A DNA stretch of 64,000 nt from Agromyces kandeliae (GTDB lineage: Bacteria; Actinomycetota; Actinomycetes; Actinomycetales; Microbacteriaceae): assembly GCF_009674665.1 (NCBI RefSeq), contig NZ_WKJD01000009.1, positions 147,601-211,600 of the forward strand, given 5' to 3'. The notes beneath the pieces are model-generated. The model worked only from the letters and a program-made list of their open reading frames with translations, had not been told where the DNA came from and did no database searches. The translations under genes and the position numbers were made by a program. Below, piece by piece: positions 23,687 through 32,524 of this stretch (its first letter is position 1; each line of letters opens with the position of its first letter).

Positions 23687-23734
23687 ACCGACCCACCGAC
23701 CCACCGACCCACCGACCCACCGACCCACCGACCC
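23687..23734. repeat. Octamer tandem repeat (ACCGACCC)x6
   Basis: Six exact head-to-tail copies of ACCGACCC fill the gap between yajQ and the Nudix gene, ending 12 bp before the Nudix ATG. Changes in copy number would alter the leader spacing. Confidence 0.9.
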
Positions 23735-23746
23735 GACCACCACCTC

Positions 23747-24469
23747 ATGACGAGCGAGAGCGAGCGGATGCCGCGAGCCGGCGTCGCAGCGGAGACGCCC
23801 GCGCCGCAGCCCGGCGTCGACGTGCCCGATCGTCGCGGGCGCACCGGCCTCGACCGGGTCGGCCGCGACCTCGACCGGAACCCGCGCGTGCGGGTCCGCG
23901 ACGTGCGGGTGCTCACCTCCAACTGGTACGTGACGCGTGCCACGACGTTCGACTTCCAGCACGCCGACGGCTCGTGGACGAGCGAGGAGCGGGAGACCTA
24001 CGACCGTGGTGACGGCGCCACCATCCTGCTCTACGACCGCGAGGCGCGGACGGTGCTGCTCACGCGGCAGTTCCGCTTCCCGGCCTACGTCAACGAGCAC
24101 CCCGACGGCATGCTCATCGAGACGGCCGCGGGCCTGCTCGACGACGACGATCCCGAGACCGCGATCCGCCGCGAGGCGGAGGAGGAGACCGGGCACGTCG
24201 TGGGCGACGTGGAGCACGTCTTCGACGTCTACATGAGCCCCGGCTCGGTGACCGAGCGCCTGCACTTCTTCGCGGCGCCGTACGTGCGCGGTTCGGTCGC
24301 GCCCGGCTCTCGGCGCGGCCTCGCCGATGAGGGCGAGGACATCGAGGTGCTCGAGCTCGACGTCGACGACGCCCTCGACCGCATCGGCGTCGACATCGTC
24401 GATGCGAAGACGATCATGCTCCTGCAGTGGGCGGCGCTTCGCGGTCCGTTCGCGGCAGGGAGCGCCTGA
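23747..24469 (+). CDS. Nudix hydrolase, NudK/ADP-sugar diphosphatase type
   Basis: 240 aa. The Nudix box GLLDDDDPETAIRREAEEETG (about 129-149) carries the REAEEE metal-binding core. VTRATTFDFQHADGSW and the upstream TSNW motif resemble GDP-mannose/ADP-ribose pyrophosphatases (NudK, TrgB). The first 45 residues are a low-complexity extension, so a downstream start is possible. No clear Shine-Dalgarno is seen; the octamer repeat lies immediately upstream. It cleaves nucleoside diphosphate sugars in the cytoplasm; the precise substrate is not known. Confidence 0.88.
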   Translation: MTSESERMPRAGVAAETPAPQPGVDVPDRRGRTGLDRVGRDLDRNPRVRVRDVRVLTSNWYVTRATTFDFQHADGSWTSEERETYDRGDGATILLYDREARTVLLTRQFRFPAYVNEHPDGMLIETAAGLLDDDDPETAIRREAEEETGHVVGDVEHVFDVYMSPGSVTERLHFFAAPYVRGSVAPGSRRGLADEGEDIEVLELDVDDALDRIGVDIVDAKTIMLLQWAALRGPFAAGSA

Positions 24470-24595
24470 GCGTCTCGCACGCCATCTGCCTGATCGCAGC
24501 GCCGTCCGCGGCGCGCGTCGGCGCACCGGCCGGACGAGGCATCCGCCAGGGCCCGGTGGTTGCGCTCCGCACACGGCGAGCCGCATCCTGACGTC

Positions 24596-24994
24596 ATGAA
24601 CGCGCTCGATGACTTCCTCGGCTGGCTCCGAGGCCCGCTCACCGAGGCGGAACGTGCCCTGCACGGCGGTGATGCGGCCCCGCGCCGAGCCGTGTGGTCG
24701 CGCGTCGAGCCGGTGAGCGTGCTCGGGGCGTGGCGCAACGCCATCGGGCTGAAGGAGGTCGACGAGCTCTTCGACTTCCTCGAAAGCAGCTTCTCGGACT
24801 GCGCGAGGTTCGAGATCGAGCTGCTCGCCGCCGACGTCGTCGGCGACGCGGCGTACTCGGTCGCGCTGGAACACACCGAGGTCGCCGTGGACGGCGCCCC
24901 GCGCGCCTACACGCTGCGGGTCACCCAGGTGTACCGGCGCGAGCAGGGAGCGTGGCGGGTCGCCCATCGCCACGGCGACACCGTCGTCGAGTGA
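24596..24994 (+). CDS. SnoaL/NTF2-like small protein
   Basis: 132 aa. The pattern RNAIGLKEVDELFDFLESSF and the C-terminal RVTQVYRREQGAWRVAHRHG fits the DUF4440/SnoaL cone fold with its terminal WRVAHRH strand. Such proteins are often small ligand-binding or isomerase domains. An upstream in-frame start would add 12 residues. It stands alone between the Nudix gene and a convergent hydrolase. Function unknown. Confidence 0.7.
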   Translation: MNALDDFLGWLRGPLTEAERALHGGDAAPRRAVWSRVEPVSVLGAWRNAIGLKEVDELFDFLESSFSDCARFEIELLAADVVGDAAYSVALEHTEVAVDGAPRAYTLRVTQVYRREQGAWRVAHRHGDTVVE

Positions 24995-25046
24995 GGCCGC
25001 GCGCGGTGCGCCTCGCTCGCGGCGCCGAACCGCGCCCCTGGCCCCA

Positions 25047-26138
25047 TCAGCCCCGCGGCCCGTACCCCTCCAGCCACCGCGTGACCGCCGCATAGGCCGC
25101 CGCCCTCGCGGGCTCGCGCGACAGGAACACGTCGTGCAGCGCCCCGTCGATGCGCGCGACGGTCACGTCCGGTCCGAGCTTCAGCGACTGGCGGGCGATC
25201 TCGTCGACGACGAGCACGATGTCCGACGTGAGCATCGCGTCATCCCACGTGCCCTGCAGCACGGACCGCGTCGACAGCAGCGTCAGGACGGGAGCGCCCA
25301 CGTCGATCCCGGCCGCGACGGTCGCGTGGCCCGCGAGGATCGCGGTGAGCCAGGCCGGATGCGTGCGGAAGCCACGGTCGGGCCGCCACGCGTGGTCGTA
25401 GTCCCACTCGCCGTCGAGTTCCTTCGCGACCGACCGCGTGTAGAACCCGAGGTCGACGTTCGGCAGCGGCCCCATCGGGTCGAGCCGCGCCCGGAACCCG
25501 ATCACCGGCTGGATCGCCTGCCTCCCGATCCCGCTCAGCTGGAACTCCAGCCACGGGCTGTTCAGTACGAGCGCGGCCGCCCGCCCGGGGTTGCGCGCCG
25601 CCCACAGGCTGAGCGTGAGCCCTCCGGTCGAGTGCCCGACGAGAATCAACGGCCGAGCGGATGCCTCCGGCCCGCCCTCGCGCGCGATGGCGCCGAGCGC
25701 CGCCTCGATGTCCTCGTCGTACACGGCGAGATCGGTCGTGTACCCGGGCGTCTGCCACTCCCGCAGGCTGCGGCCGTACTTCCGCAGGTCGAGCGCGTGG
25801 AAGCGCGCGCCGGCGTCGCTCCAGAACCGCGCGAGCTCGGGGTTGAAGAAGTAGTCGCTCCACCCGTGCACGTAGAGCACGTCGCATCCGGATGCCGCCG
25901 GCCGCGGCTGCGGCGAGGCCTCGCGTTCCCACGGCCAGCGCCAGCGGAGCTTGGGCGGCTGCACCGCCTCGGCCGGCGGTCGGCCGGCGTGGCGGACCAG
26001 CGTCGCGACGACGTCGCCCTCGTCGTCGGGCTGGAGCGGCAGGGTGAGCTGCTCGAACCCGCTCCCGAGCACGTCGGCCACCCAGCCCGCCCCCGCATCG
26101 GGCCGGGCCCGGGTCCCCTCCGTCGTCGCCGGGTCCAT
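25047..26138 (-). CDS. Alpha/beta hydrolase (lysophospholipase-like)
   Basis: 363 aa. The nucleophile elbow GHSTGG has Ser170; the acid is likely in LTSDIVLVVDE and the base is His in DGALHDVFLS near the C-terminus. The oxyanion-side motif is LYVHGWSDYFFNPELARFW. No signal peptide is seen; a proline-rich stretch at 60-83 separates an N-terminal beta domain from the hydrolase core. It resembles S33/lysophospholipase-type serine hydrolases. A leaderless TAGGCT -10 precedes the ATG. Confidence 0.85.
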   Translation of the reverse strand: MDPATTEGTRARPDAGAGWVADVLGSGFEQLTLPLQPDDEGDVVATLVRHAGRPPAEAVQPPKLRWRWPWEREASPQPRPAASGCDVLYVHGWSDYFFNPELARFWSDAGARFHALDLRKYGRSLREWQTPGYTTDLAVYDEDIEAALGAIAREGGPEASARPLILVGHSTGGLTLSLWAARNPGRAAALVLNSPWLEFQLSGIGRQAIQPVIGFRARLDPMGPLPNVDLGFYTRSVAKELDGEWDYDHAWRPDRGFRTHPAWLTAILAGHATVAAGIDVGAPVLTLLSTRSVLQGTWDDAMLTSDIVLVVDEIARQSLKLGPDVTVARIDGALHDVFLSREPARAAAYAAVTRWLEGYGPRG

Positions 26139-26145
26139 GCGGCCA

Positions 26146-26151
26146 AGCCTA
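26146..26151 (-). promoter_or_regulatory. Leaderless -10 TAGGCT of hydrolase gene
   Basis: TAGGCT on the minus strand ends 7 nt before the ATG at 26138. Confidence 0.6.
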
Positions 26152-26330
26152 GGCGTCGGTCACCGCGGGGCACTGGCGGCGCCCGCGGCGATCGGAGTGG
26201 TGAGATCGATGACGGGACGAATCCCGATCGGGCCATCGATCGCGACGGCGGTGCCGGATAGGATCGACCCCACGTCGCCGAAACTCGCCGCCACGGCTCC
26301 GGCGCGTTCACCTGATGCACCGGAGGGGCC

Positions 26331-26993
26331 ATGCGGCTACGCGAGCAACTGAGAACGATGGACGTCGAGCGCTTGGTCCTCGTTCCCGCAATGGTGTTCC
26401 TGCTGTGCCTGACGTTCTTCGCGCTCTTCTCCAGTGCCCAGCGCGAAGCCGCATCCGGGATCGTGGACTACCTGCACATCCTCTACCTGGTCCTCTTGGC
26501 CTCGTTCTACCTGGTGGCCGTGCTGCTGTTGATCATCAGGAGGCCCGCCAAGGCCCGGAGGGCGGGAGTCCTGCCGACCGCCGCGGCATACGTCGGGACG
26601 TTCCTCCCTCTGACGTTCGCGTTCCTCGGGGGCTCCGAGGTCCCCGCCGGCGTCGAACTCTTCGCAGTGGTCATCATGACGCTGGGCATGATCTTCACCG
26701 TCTACTCGCTCATCACCCTCGGCCGAAGCTTCGGCGTGGAGGCCAAGGTCAGGACACTCGTCCAACACGGCCCGTACCGGCACATCCGAAACCCGCTCTA
26801 CGTCGGGGAGATGGTCACCCTCGCCGGCGCCGTCTGCTTCTCACCGAGTCCGGCCAAGGTCGGGATCCTCATCCTGATCGGCGCCATCCAGGTGTACCGC
26901 GCGATCCAGGAAGAGCGCCTGCTGGAGGAGCACGTCCCCGAGTACGCGGCGTACAAGCTGCGAACGAAGCGCTTCGTGCCCGGGCTGTTCTGA
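26331..26993 (+). CDS. Isoprenylcysteine carboxyl methyltransferase-family membrane protein
   Basis: 220 aa with about five membrane segments. The C-terminal ICMT/PEMT methyltransferase core shows HGPYRHIRNPLYVGE and EERLLEEHVPEYAAYK, which bind S-adenosylmethionine. GGAGG lies 8 nt before the ATG. Bacterial members methylate unknown small or lipid substrates; none can be named from context. Confidence 0.85.
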   Translation: MRLREQLRTMDVERLVLVPAMVFLLCLTFFALFSSAQREAASGIVDYLHILYLVLLASFYLVAVLLLIIRRPAKARRAGVLPTAAAYVGTFLPLTFAFLGGSEVPAGVELFAVVIMTLGMIFTVYSLITLGRSFGVEAKVRTLVQHGPYRHIRNPLYVGEMVTLAGAVCFSPSPAKVGILILIGAIQVYRAIQEERLLEEHVPEYAAYKLRTKRFVPGLF

Positions 26994-27011
26994 TCGGTCC
27001 GGCGAGTCCGG

Positions 27012-27869
27012 TCAGCCGAATGCCGCCATCATGCCGATCACGGCCGGCGTGAGGATCACGATGAAGAGCACGGGGAGGATGCAGAAGACCAGCGGGAAGA
27101 CGATCTTCACCGGGATCTTCATCGCCTGTTCCTCCGCGCGCTGACGACGCTTGACGCGCATCTCTCCGGCCTGCACGCGAAGCACGTCGGCGATCGCCAC
27201 GCCGTACGCGTCGGCCTGCTGCACGGCCCGGACGAACCGACGGAGGTCCTCGCTGTTCGTGCGCTGCTCGAGCGCAGCGTACGCGTCACGGCGCGTGCGC
27301 CCGATGCTCATGTCCTGGAGCGTCCGGATGAGCTCCTCGGCCATCGGCCCGCGGCCGTTCCGGCCGGCCTTCGCCATCGCCGCGTCGAACCCGAGCCCGG
27401 CCTCGACGGCGATGGTCATCTGGTCGAGCGTGTCGGGGAGCGCACGCTGGATCGCGGTCTGCCGGTCGTGGGCCCGGCTGTTGATCAGCACGTCGGGCAG
27501 GAAGAAGCCGAGGACGAGCGCCGCGATCACGAGGATCACCCGGATCGGAGCGGGGTCGGCCGCGATGAACAGCCATCCCAGGAGGAAGACGGTACACACG
27601 AGGATGGTCTTCCAGACGAAGATCCGGGTCACCGACCAGCCCGCGGGTCGGGCGGCGAAGGTGATCTGGCGTTCCAGCCAGCCGATGTATCCCTTCGGCG
27701 CCGCCTTGACCAGGCTCTCCGAGAACGAGGTTCGCTGGACGGCGGTCGCGGCCGATTCCACGACGCCAGTCTCGGCAGTCCGTGCCCTGCCCGCGCCGAT
27801 GAGGAACCAGGCGACGAGGCCGATGGAGATGCCGACGGTGAGGGCGGCCACGAGTCCGATGGCGTTCAT
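27012..27869 (-). CDS. tadC: Tad pilus inner-membrane platform protein TadC
   Basis: 285 aa, T2SF/GspF-type domain. The conserved segments are ALPDTLDQMTIAVEAGLGFD, RTRRDAYAALEQRTNSEDL and VRAVQQADAYGVAIADVLRV, with membrane helices at both ends (FCILPVLFIVILTPAVIGMM last). The ATG at 27869 has AGGAG 5 nt upstream and lies 8 bp after the tadB stop. It is the last gene of the tad operon and builds the inner-membrane platform with TadB. Confidence 0.92.
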   Translation of the reverse strand: MNAIGLVAALTVGISIGLVAWFLIGAGRARTAETGVVESAATAVQRTSFSESLVKAAPKGYIGWLERQITFAARPAGWSVTRIFVWKTILVCTVFLLGWLFIAADPAPIRVILVIAALVLGFFLPDVLINSRAHDRQTAIQRALPDTLDQMTIAVEAGLGFDAAMAKAGRNGRGPMAEELIRTLQDMSIGRTRRDAYAALEQRTNSEDLRRFVRAVQQADAYGVAIADVLRVQAGEMRVKRRQRAEEQAMKIPVKIVFPLVFCILPVLFIVILTPAVIGMMAAFG

Positions 27870-27877
27870 GAGCTCTC

Positions 27878-28831
27878 CTAGAACTTCACGCGAACGGTGA
27901 AGAACATCCAGATGGTTCCGCCGACCAGGAGCAGGAACGCGATGAACAGCGCGATCCACCCGATGAGGCTGGTGAACATGGGAACGAAGTAGCCGGGTTG
28001 GACCCAGAGCAGGAAGAGGAAGACCGCGACCGGGAGCACGACCAGGATGATTCCCGAGAGCCGCCCCTCTGCGCTCAGTGCACGCACCTGCCGTCGGATC
28101 TGATTGCGCTCGCGAATCGTGTGGGCGACCTGGTCGAGCACCTCGGAGAGGTTGCCCCCGGCCTCGCGGTTGATCGCGATCGCCTGTGCCACCCACGAGA
28201 AGTCGTCGCTCTGCATGCGCTCGGCCGTCACGCCGAGGGCGTCACCGAGGTCTCGTCCGAGCCGGGTCTCGTTCACCACGCGTGCGAGTTCCTCGGACGT
28301 CGGAGCATCGGCTTCGCGCGACACGGAGTCGATGGCTCGGAGCAGGCTGTGCCCGGCGCGCAAGCCGCCGGAGAGGAGTTGCAGGGTGTCGTCCAGTTGG
28401 TATTCGAACTTCGCGCGTCGACGACTCGTCCGCACGGCGACGACCACCCGCGACCCCACGAACGCGAGCGCGCCGAACACCAGGGCGAGCGGAATCGACC
28501 AGAACGTGCCCCACCCGAGGACGAACCCGAGCATCGCGAGCACCACGGCGGCAGAGATGGTCAGCACGGTGAACCCGGCCGGCTCCATCTTGATGCCGGC
28601 CTGCTCGAGCCGGTAGCGCCGCATGCTGTCGTCGCGCCCGCGAGTCGCCGTCTCCACCGCGGAAACCGTCCGCCCGGCGATCCGGCTGAGGGCGGTGTCG
28701 ATCTCCTCCCCCGGCGCGACGCGGCGGCTCTTGCTGATGCGAGGCGGAGCGGGGAAGAACACGAAGAGCACCAGCACCAGGAGCGCGAGCAGCGTGATGG
28801 AGACGCCGAGGATCAGCGTGAGCGGGCTCAT
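27878..28831 (-). CDS. tadB: Tad pilus inner-membrane platform protein TadB
   Basis: 317 aa, T2SF domain with SGGLRAGHSLLRAIDSVSRE and AIAINREAGGNLSEVLDQVA. An N-terminal membrane helix precedes a cytoplasmic part, and a C-terminal helix pair (AVFLFLLWVQPGYFVPMFTS) follows. The start overlaps the tadA stop by one base (TGATG), so translation is coupled. Confidence 0.93.
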   Translation of the reverse strand: MSPLTLILGVSITLLALLVLVLFVFFPAPPRISKSRRVAPGEEIDTALSRIAGRTVSAVETATRGRDDSMRRYRLEQAGIKMEPAGFTVLTISAAVVLAMLGFVLGWGTFWSIPLALVFGALAFVGSRVVVAVRTSRRRAKFEYQLDDTLQLLSGGLRAGHSLLRAIDSVSREADAPTSEELARVVNETRLGRDLGDALGVTAERMQSDDFSWVAQAIAINREAGGNLSEVLDQVAHTIRERNQIRRQVRALSAEGRLSGIILVVLPVAVFLFLLWVQPGYFVPMFTSLIGWIALFIAFLLLVGGTIWMFFTVRVKF

Positions 28832-30300
28832 CAGAACTCCCGAGTGACCTGGAATTCGGGCTGGAAGACCGACATGGGCAGCGGGATCCCGACGTCGGCG
28901 AGGTGCTCGGCGAACCTGGGCCGCACACCCGTGGCGGCGGCGTGACCACGGAAGCGCCCGTGCTCGTCGATGCCGGCCGAGTAGTCGAAGGTGAACGCAT
29001 CCTGGAGCGTCACGATGTCGCCCTCCATGCCCTGCACCTCGGTGACGTGCGTGATCCGCCTGGTCCCGTCCTTCAGACGACCGATCTGGATGATGATGTC
29101 GAGCGCGGAGGCGATCTGCTCGCGGATGGCCCGCAGGGGCAGGTCCATGCCCGCCATCAGGACGAGCGTCTCCATTCGCGAGATGGCGTCTCGAGGCGAG
29201 TTCGCGTGGATGGTCGAGATGGAGCCCTCGTGGCCCGTATTCATGGCCTGGAGCATGTCGAGGCTCTCGCCGCCTCGAACCTCGCCGATGACGATGCGGT
29301 CGGGTCGCATGCGGAGGGAGTTGCGGACGAGGTCGCGGATCGTGACCTCGCCCCGCCCCTCGATGTTGGACGGTCGCGATTCGAGCCGGACGACGTGGTC
29401 CTGCTGCAGCTGCAGTTCGACGGCGTCCTCGATCGTGATGATGCGCTCGCTCGTGGGGATGAATGCCGAGAGCACGTTGAGCAGCGTGGTCTTGCCTGTT
29501 CCGGTACCGCCCGAGACGAGGATGTTGAGTCGTCCGCGCACGGCGGCGTCGAGGACGGTCGCCATCTCGCGACTCATCGTGCCGAACGAGACCAGGTCCT
29601 CGACGGTGTACGGGGTCTGCGCGAACTTCCGGACGGTGAGGGAGGGCCCGTTGACCGCGAGGGGAGGGATGATCGCGTTGACGCGCGACCCGTCCTCGAG
29701 CCGAGCATCGACCAGGGGAGACGACTCGTCGATGCGGCGTCCGACACGCGACACGATGCGGTCGATCACGCGGCGGAGCTGCGCCTCGCTCGTGAATCGC
29801 AGCGAGGACTCCTGGAGGCGTCCGCTGCGCTCGACGTAGATCTGGTCATGCCGGTTGACCATGACCTCGGTGATGGTCGGGTCGTCGAGCAGTGGCTCGA
29901 GCGGCCCGTATCCGAGCACGTCCGCCGAGATCTCGTCGATGAGGCGATTGCGCTCGGCACTGGTGAGCGCGGTCTGCTCGGTGGCGACGATCTGGCCGAG
30001 TTCGGCGCGGGCGAGCGCATGCAGCTTCTCCTCGGTCATCGAGGAGTCGTTGAGGCGGTTCCCGATCCGCGAGAACAGTTCTTGGGCGGCCGACTCCTTG
30101 AATGCGGCCAACGGGTCGGCCGTCGGTTCGACGTGCGCCGTCGGGACCACGACGATCTCCGGCTGGACGTCATCGTTCCGAGCCTCGGACGGCTCGAGCT
30201 CGTCGACCTCTTCGTCGACCACGGGGCTCTCGGGCGCGGGCGCGGCATCCGGAGTGCGTCGGATGCCGCGCGCGGCGTCGAGTCGTTCGTTCAACCTCAT
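28831..30300 (-). CDS. tadA: Tad secretion ATPase TadA/CpaF
   Basis: 489 aa. An N-terminal acidic tail of about 60 residues precedes the CpaF core: Walker A GGTGTGKTT (264-272), Walker B around RIVIGEVRGGE (335-345) and the His box STIHANSPRDA. LGYGPLEPLLDDPTITEVMV is the typical N-domain motif. It powers assembly of the Flp pilus at the inner membrane. Its ATG overlaps the tadZ stop as ATGA. Confidence 0.96.
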   Translation of the reverse strand: MRLNERLDAARGIRRTPDAAPAPESPVVDEEVDELEPSEARNDDVQPEIVVVPTAHVEPTADPLAAFKESAAQELFSRIGNRLNDSSMTEEKLHALARAELGQIVATEQTALTSAERNRLIDEISADVLGYGPLEPLLDDPTITEVMVNRHDQIYVERSGRLQESSLRFTSEAQLRRVIDRIVSRVGRRIDESSPLVDARLEDGSRVNAIIPPLAVNGPSLTVRKFAQTPYTVEDLVSFGTMSREMATVLDAAVRGRLNILVSGGTGTGKTTLLNVLSAFIPTSERIITIEDAVELQLQQDHVVRLESRPSNIEGRGEVTIRDLVRNSLRMRPDRIVIGEVRGGESLDMLQAMNTGHEGSISTIHANSPRDAISRMETLVLMAGMDLPLRAIREQIASALDIIIQIGRLKDGTRRITHVTEVQGMEGDIVTLQDAFTFDYSAGIDEHGRFRGHAAATGVRPRFAEHLADVGIPLPMSVFQPEFQVTREF

Positions 30301-31715
30301 TCTGCGGCCGCCCTTCTCATGGTGCGTCGGCGTCGGGCATGGGCTTCGGGGTCGATGCGGAGTGCGAGGTCTCGCAACGCGATTGCGGCGTGATCCCTCG
30401 GGTCACTCAGGACCAGCGGGACCCCGCGGTTGCTCGCGAGGAGCACGGCGCTCGACCGGGGCATGAGCACGTTCATCTGCACGCCCGCGATGCGCTCGGC
30501 GTCGCGGACCGTGAGGCCGCTGTGCCGATCCGTGAAGTTCAGCACGATGTGGCGATTCGAGGGCAGGAGTCCGACCTGCTGCAGGAGTTCGAGCTCCGTC
30601 CTCATTGCGCGGAGGCTCGGAACCCCCATGTTGGTGACGAAGACCCCGTCCGTGGCGTTCTCGAGCACGGCGAGCGTGTGCTCGCCGAGCCCCGGCGTGG
30701 TGTCGACGATCACGTACCGGAAGATTCCGGCGAGCCGGCGCAGGAGCGCTCCGAGTTGCTCTGCCGAGACCTCGTCCCCGGCTTCAGGCGACGCGGCCCC
30801 CGGGATGACGTAGAACCCCTCCGGATGACGGAGGAGGTAGGTCTTCAGCGCCAGCTCGTCGCCGCTCGCGGCGACCTGCACGGAATCGACCAGCGTGTGG
30901 GTCGGCTCGAGGTCGAGCGCTGTCGCGATGTCGCCGAACTGGACGTCGGCATCGACGAGCACCACCGAGTTGGGCGCTGCAGCGGCGAGCGCCGCGGCGA
31001 GGTTCACCGAGACGGTCGTCTTGCCCTGCCCGCCCTTCGGGGCGACGACGGCGAGCACGTCGGTTCTGGCCCCTTCGGGCAGTTCCGCGGGGAACAGCCA
31101 CTCGGGTTCCGGTTCCGGTTCCGGCTCCGGCTCCGGCTCCGGCTCGGGTTCCGGCTCCGGCTCGGGTTCATCGACGGCCTGCGGCTCGGCCACAGCCTCG
31201 GCCTGCGCCAGGGTGGATCCGGCGAGGAGCCGACGCAGGAGGTCGTCGTCTCCAACCGGACCGGCAGCCTCCTGAGGCGGCTCCTGGACCGGCACATAGG
31301 CGCGATCGCCCCAATCGCCGAGGGTGGTGTCGATGTCGTGCGCCTGTGCGAGCCAGTCGCGCAGCCGGGCGAAGAGCGCCAGCGTGACCGCCTCGCTCGC
31401 GTCGGGAGCGAGCACGGCATGCAGGCGCATCCCGTCGACCCAGTCCTCGAGGTCCGCCCGCTGTTCGCGAACCACGATGATGCCGACGTGCGGATACTGC
31501 TCGAGGAAGGACTCGACGAGCTGCCGCGACTCCTCGTAGTTGACCACCGGGCCGAGCAGCACGATATGCGGCGCCTGGCCCGGAACCTGGGCGAGGACCT
31601 GGTCGATGCCGAAGCTCAGGTACTCGCCGGCGACGCTCGCGAGCTCACTGCCGAGCATCGAGCCGAGGCGGGACTCGTACTCGACGCTGCGACTGATGAG
31701 CAGGTATCGGGTCAC
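30297..31715 (-). CDS. tadZ: TadZ/CpaE-like ATPase with Glu-Pro repeat linker
   Basis: 472 aa. The N-terminal receiver-like domain (1-120) is joined by a low-complexity linker with eleven or more Glu-Pro dipeptides (183-205) to a MinD/ParA-type ATPase: Walker A KGGQGKTT (227-234), VLVDADVQFGDIATALDLEP and YVIVDTTPGLGEHTLAVLEN. CpaE/TadZ proteins place the pilus machinery at a site in the cell. The start is a GTG overlapping the rcpC stop. The linker is encoded by a hexamer tandem repeat, so its length may vary between strains. Confidence 0.92.
   Translation of the reverse strand: MTRYLLISRSVEYESRLGSMLGSELASVAGEYLSFGIDQVLAQVPGQAPHIVLLGPVVNYEESRQLVESFLEQYPHVGIIVVREQRADLEDWVDGMRLHAVLAPDASEAVTLALFARLRDWLAQAHDIDTTLGDWGDRAYVPVQEPPQEAAGPVGDDDLLRRLLAGSTLAQAEAVAEPQAVDEPEPEPEPEPEPEPEPEPEPEPEWLFPAELPEGARTDVLAVVAPKGGQGKTTVSVNLAAALAAAAPNSVVLVDADVQFGDIATALDLEPTHTLVDSVQVAASGDELALKTYLLRHPEGFYVIPGAASPEAGDEVSAEQLGALLRRLAGIFRYVIVDTTPGLGEHTLAVLENATDGVFVTNMGVPSLRAMRTELELLQQVGLLPSNRHIVLNFTDRHSGLTVRDAERIAGVQMNVLMPRSSAVLLASNRGVPLVLSDPRDHAAIALRDLALRIDPEAHARRRRTMRRAAAE
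31101..31169. repeat. Hexamer tandem repeat coding for Glu-Pro linker
   Basis: Units GGTTCC, GGCTCC and GGCTCG (plus strand) repeat in frame inside tadZ and encode (EP)n. Copy-number change would keep the frame. Confidence 0.85.
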
Positions 31716-32476
31716 GGCAGGATGTTGGCTGGTCCGATGAGCTGCGAGCCGTCGGTGCTCGTGTCCTCGTTCTGCAGGGTGAGCCAGACTCCGGCGAGGT
31801 CGTCCTCCTGCATCTCACGCGCCCAGACGAGCTTCTCGATCTGCGGTGCGGTCATCGCCATCGTGACCATGATGTTCTGCACGGCGTTCGTCGTCTCTTC
31901 TCCGTCCGCCGGGGTGAACGTCGAGCCGGCCTTGACCCGCGTGACGAGCACCTGGTTGTCGATGAACCGCGTCGCGGGCGAGGTCGTCACCGTGCCCTCC
32001 GCGTTCGGTTCGCCGGGATAGATCTTGTTGGTGACCACGATGCCGATCCGGCTCCCGGGCTGGATCGCGCCGCCGACGACCCGCTGCACCTCGAGCGCCA
32101 CGGTGACCTCCTGCATGCCCTCGGGCACCGGTACGTCGCCCTGAGCCGCGAGGACGGCCGGGTCCACGAACCGGTCCTCGCGCAGCTGGTCGCCTGGGAG
32201 CAACTCGGCTGCCGCGACCAGGCCCTCGAGATCGGCGAGGTCGGTCACGCGATCCTCTGCGACGGAGATCGCCGGCAGTTCGGTGAGCGAGATGAACTCC
32301 TCGATCTGAGACGCCGACGTGCCCTCCGGGATCGACTCGTCGACGATGTACACGTCGACGAACTCGGCCCCTTCGGCGGCCCGCTGGTCGGCGCCTCGGA
32401 CGTATCCGACGAGCACGACGGTGCCGACGATTGCGAGGACCAGGGCGACGACGGCTCCGATGATGCGAGTCTTCAT
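31712..32476 (-). CDS. cpaB: Flp pilus assembly protein RcpC/CpaB
   Basis: 254 aa. One N-terminal membrane helix (IIGAVVALVLAIVGTVVLVG) is followed by an SAF-type beta-clip region with LLPGDQLREDRFVDP and the RcpC/CpaB domain (ALEVQRVVGGAIQPGSRIGI). The C-terminal part has AVQNIMVTMAMTAPQIEKLV. It sits at the membrane and links to the cell-envelope part of the pilus machine. It is in operon with the downstream tadZ by a GTGA overlap. Confidence 0.88.
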   Translation of the reverse strand: MKTRIIGAVVALVLAIVGTVVLVGYVRGADQRAAEGAEFVDVYIVDESIPEGTSASQIEEFISLTELPAISVAEDRVTDLADLEGLVAAAELLPGDQLREDRFVDPAVLAAQGDVPVPEGMQEVTVALEVQRVVGGAIQPGSRIGIVVTNKIYPGEPNAEGTVTTSPATRFIDNQVLVTRVKAGSTFTPADGEETTNAVQNIMVTMAMTAPQIEKLVWAREMQEDDLAGVWLTLQNEDTSTDGSQLIGPANILP

Positions 32477-32524
32477 GTTGGGATGCTTTCGGGTCGGGCG
32501 GCGGGGGTTCCCGGGTCGTCGGGA

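Noticed and set aside
23687..23734. CRISPR-like short repeats
   Set aside because: The units are 8 bp, contiguous and without spacers; this is a simple tandem repeat. The same reasoning applies to 21804-21857 and 31101-31169.
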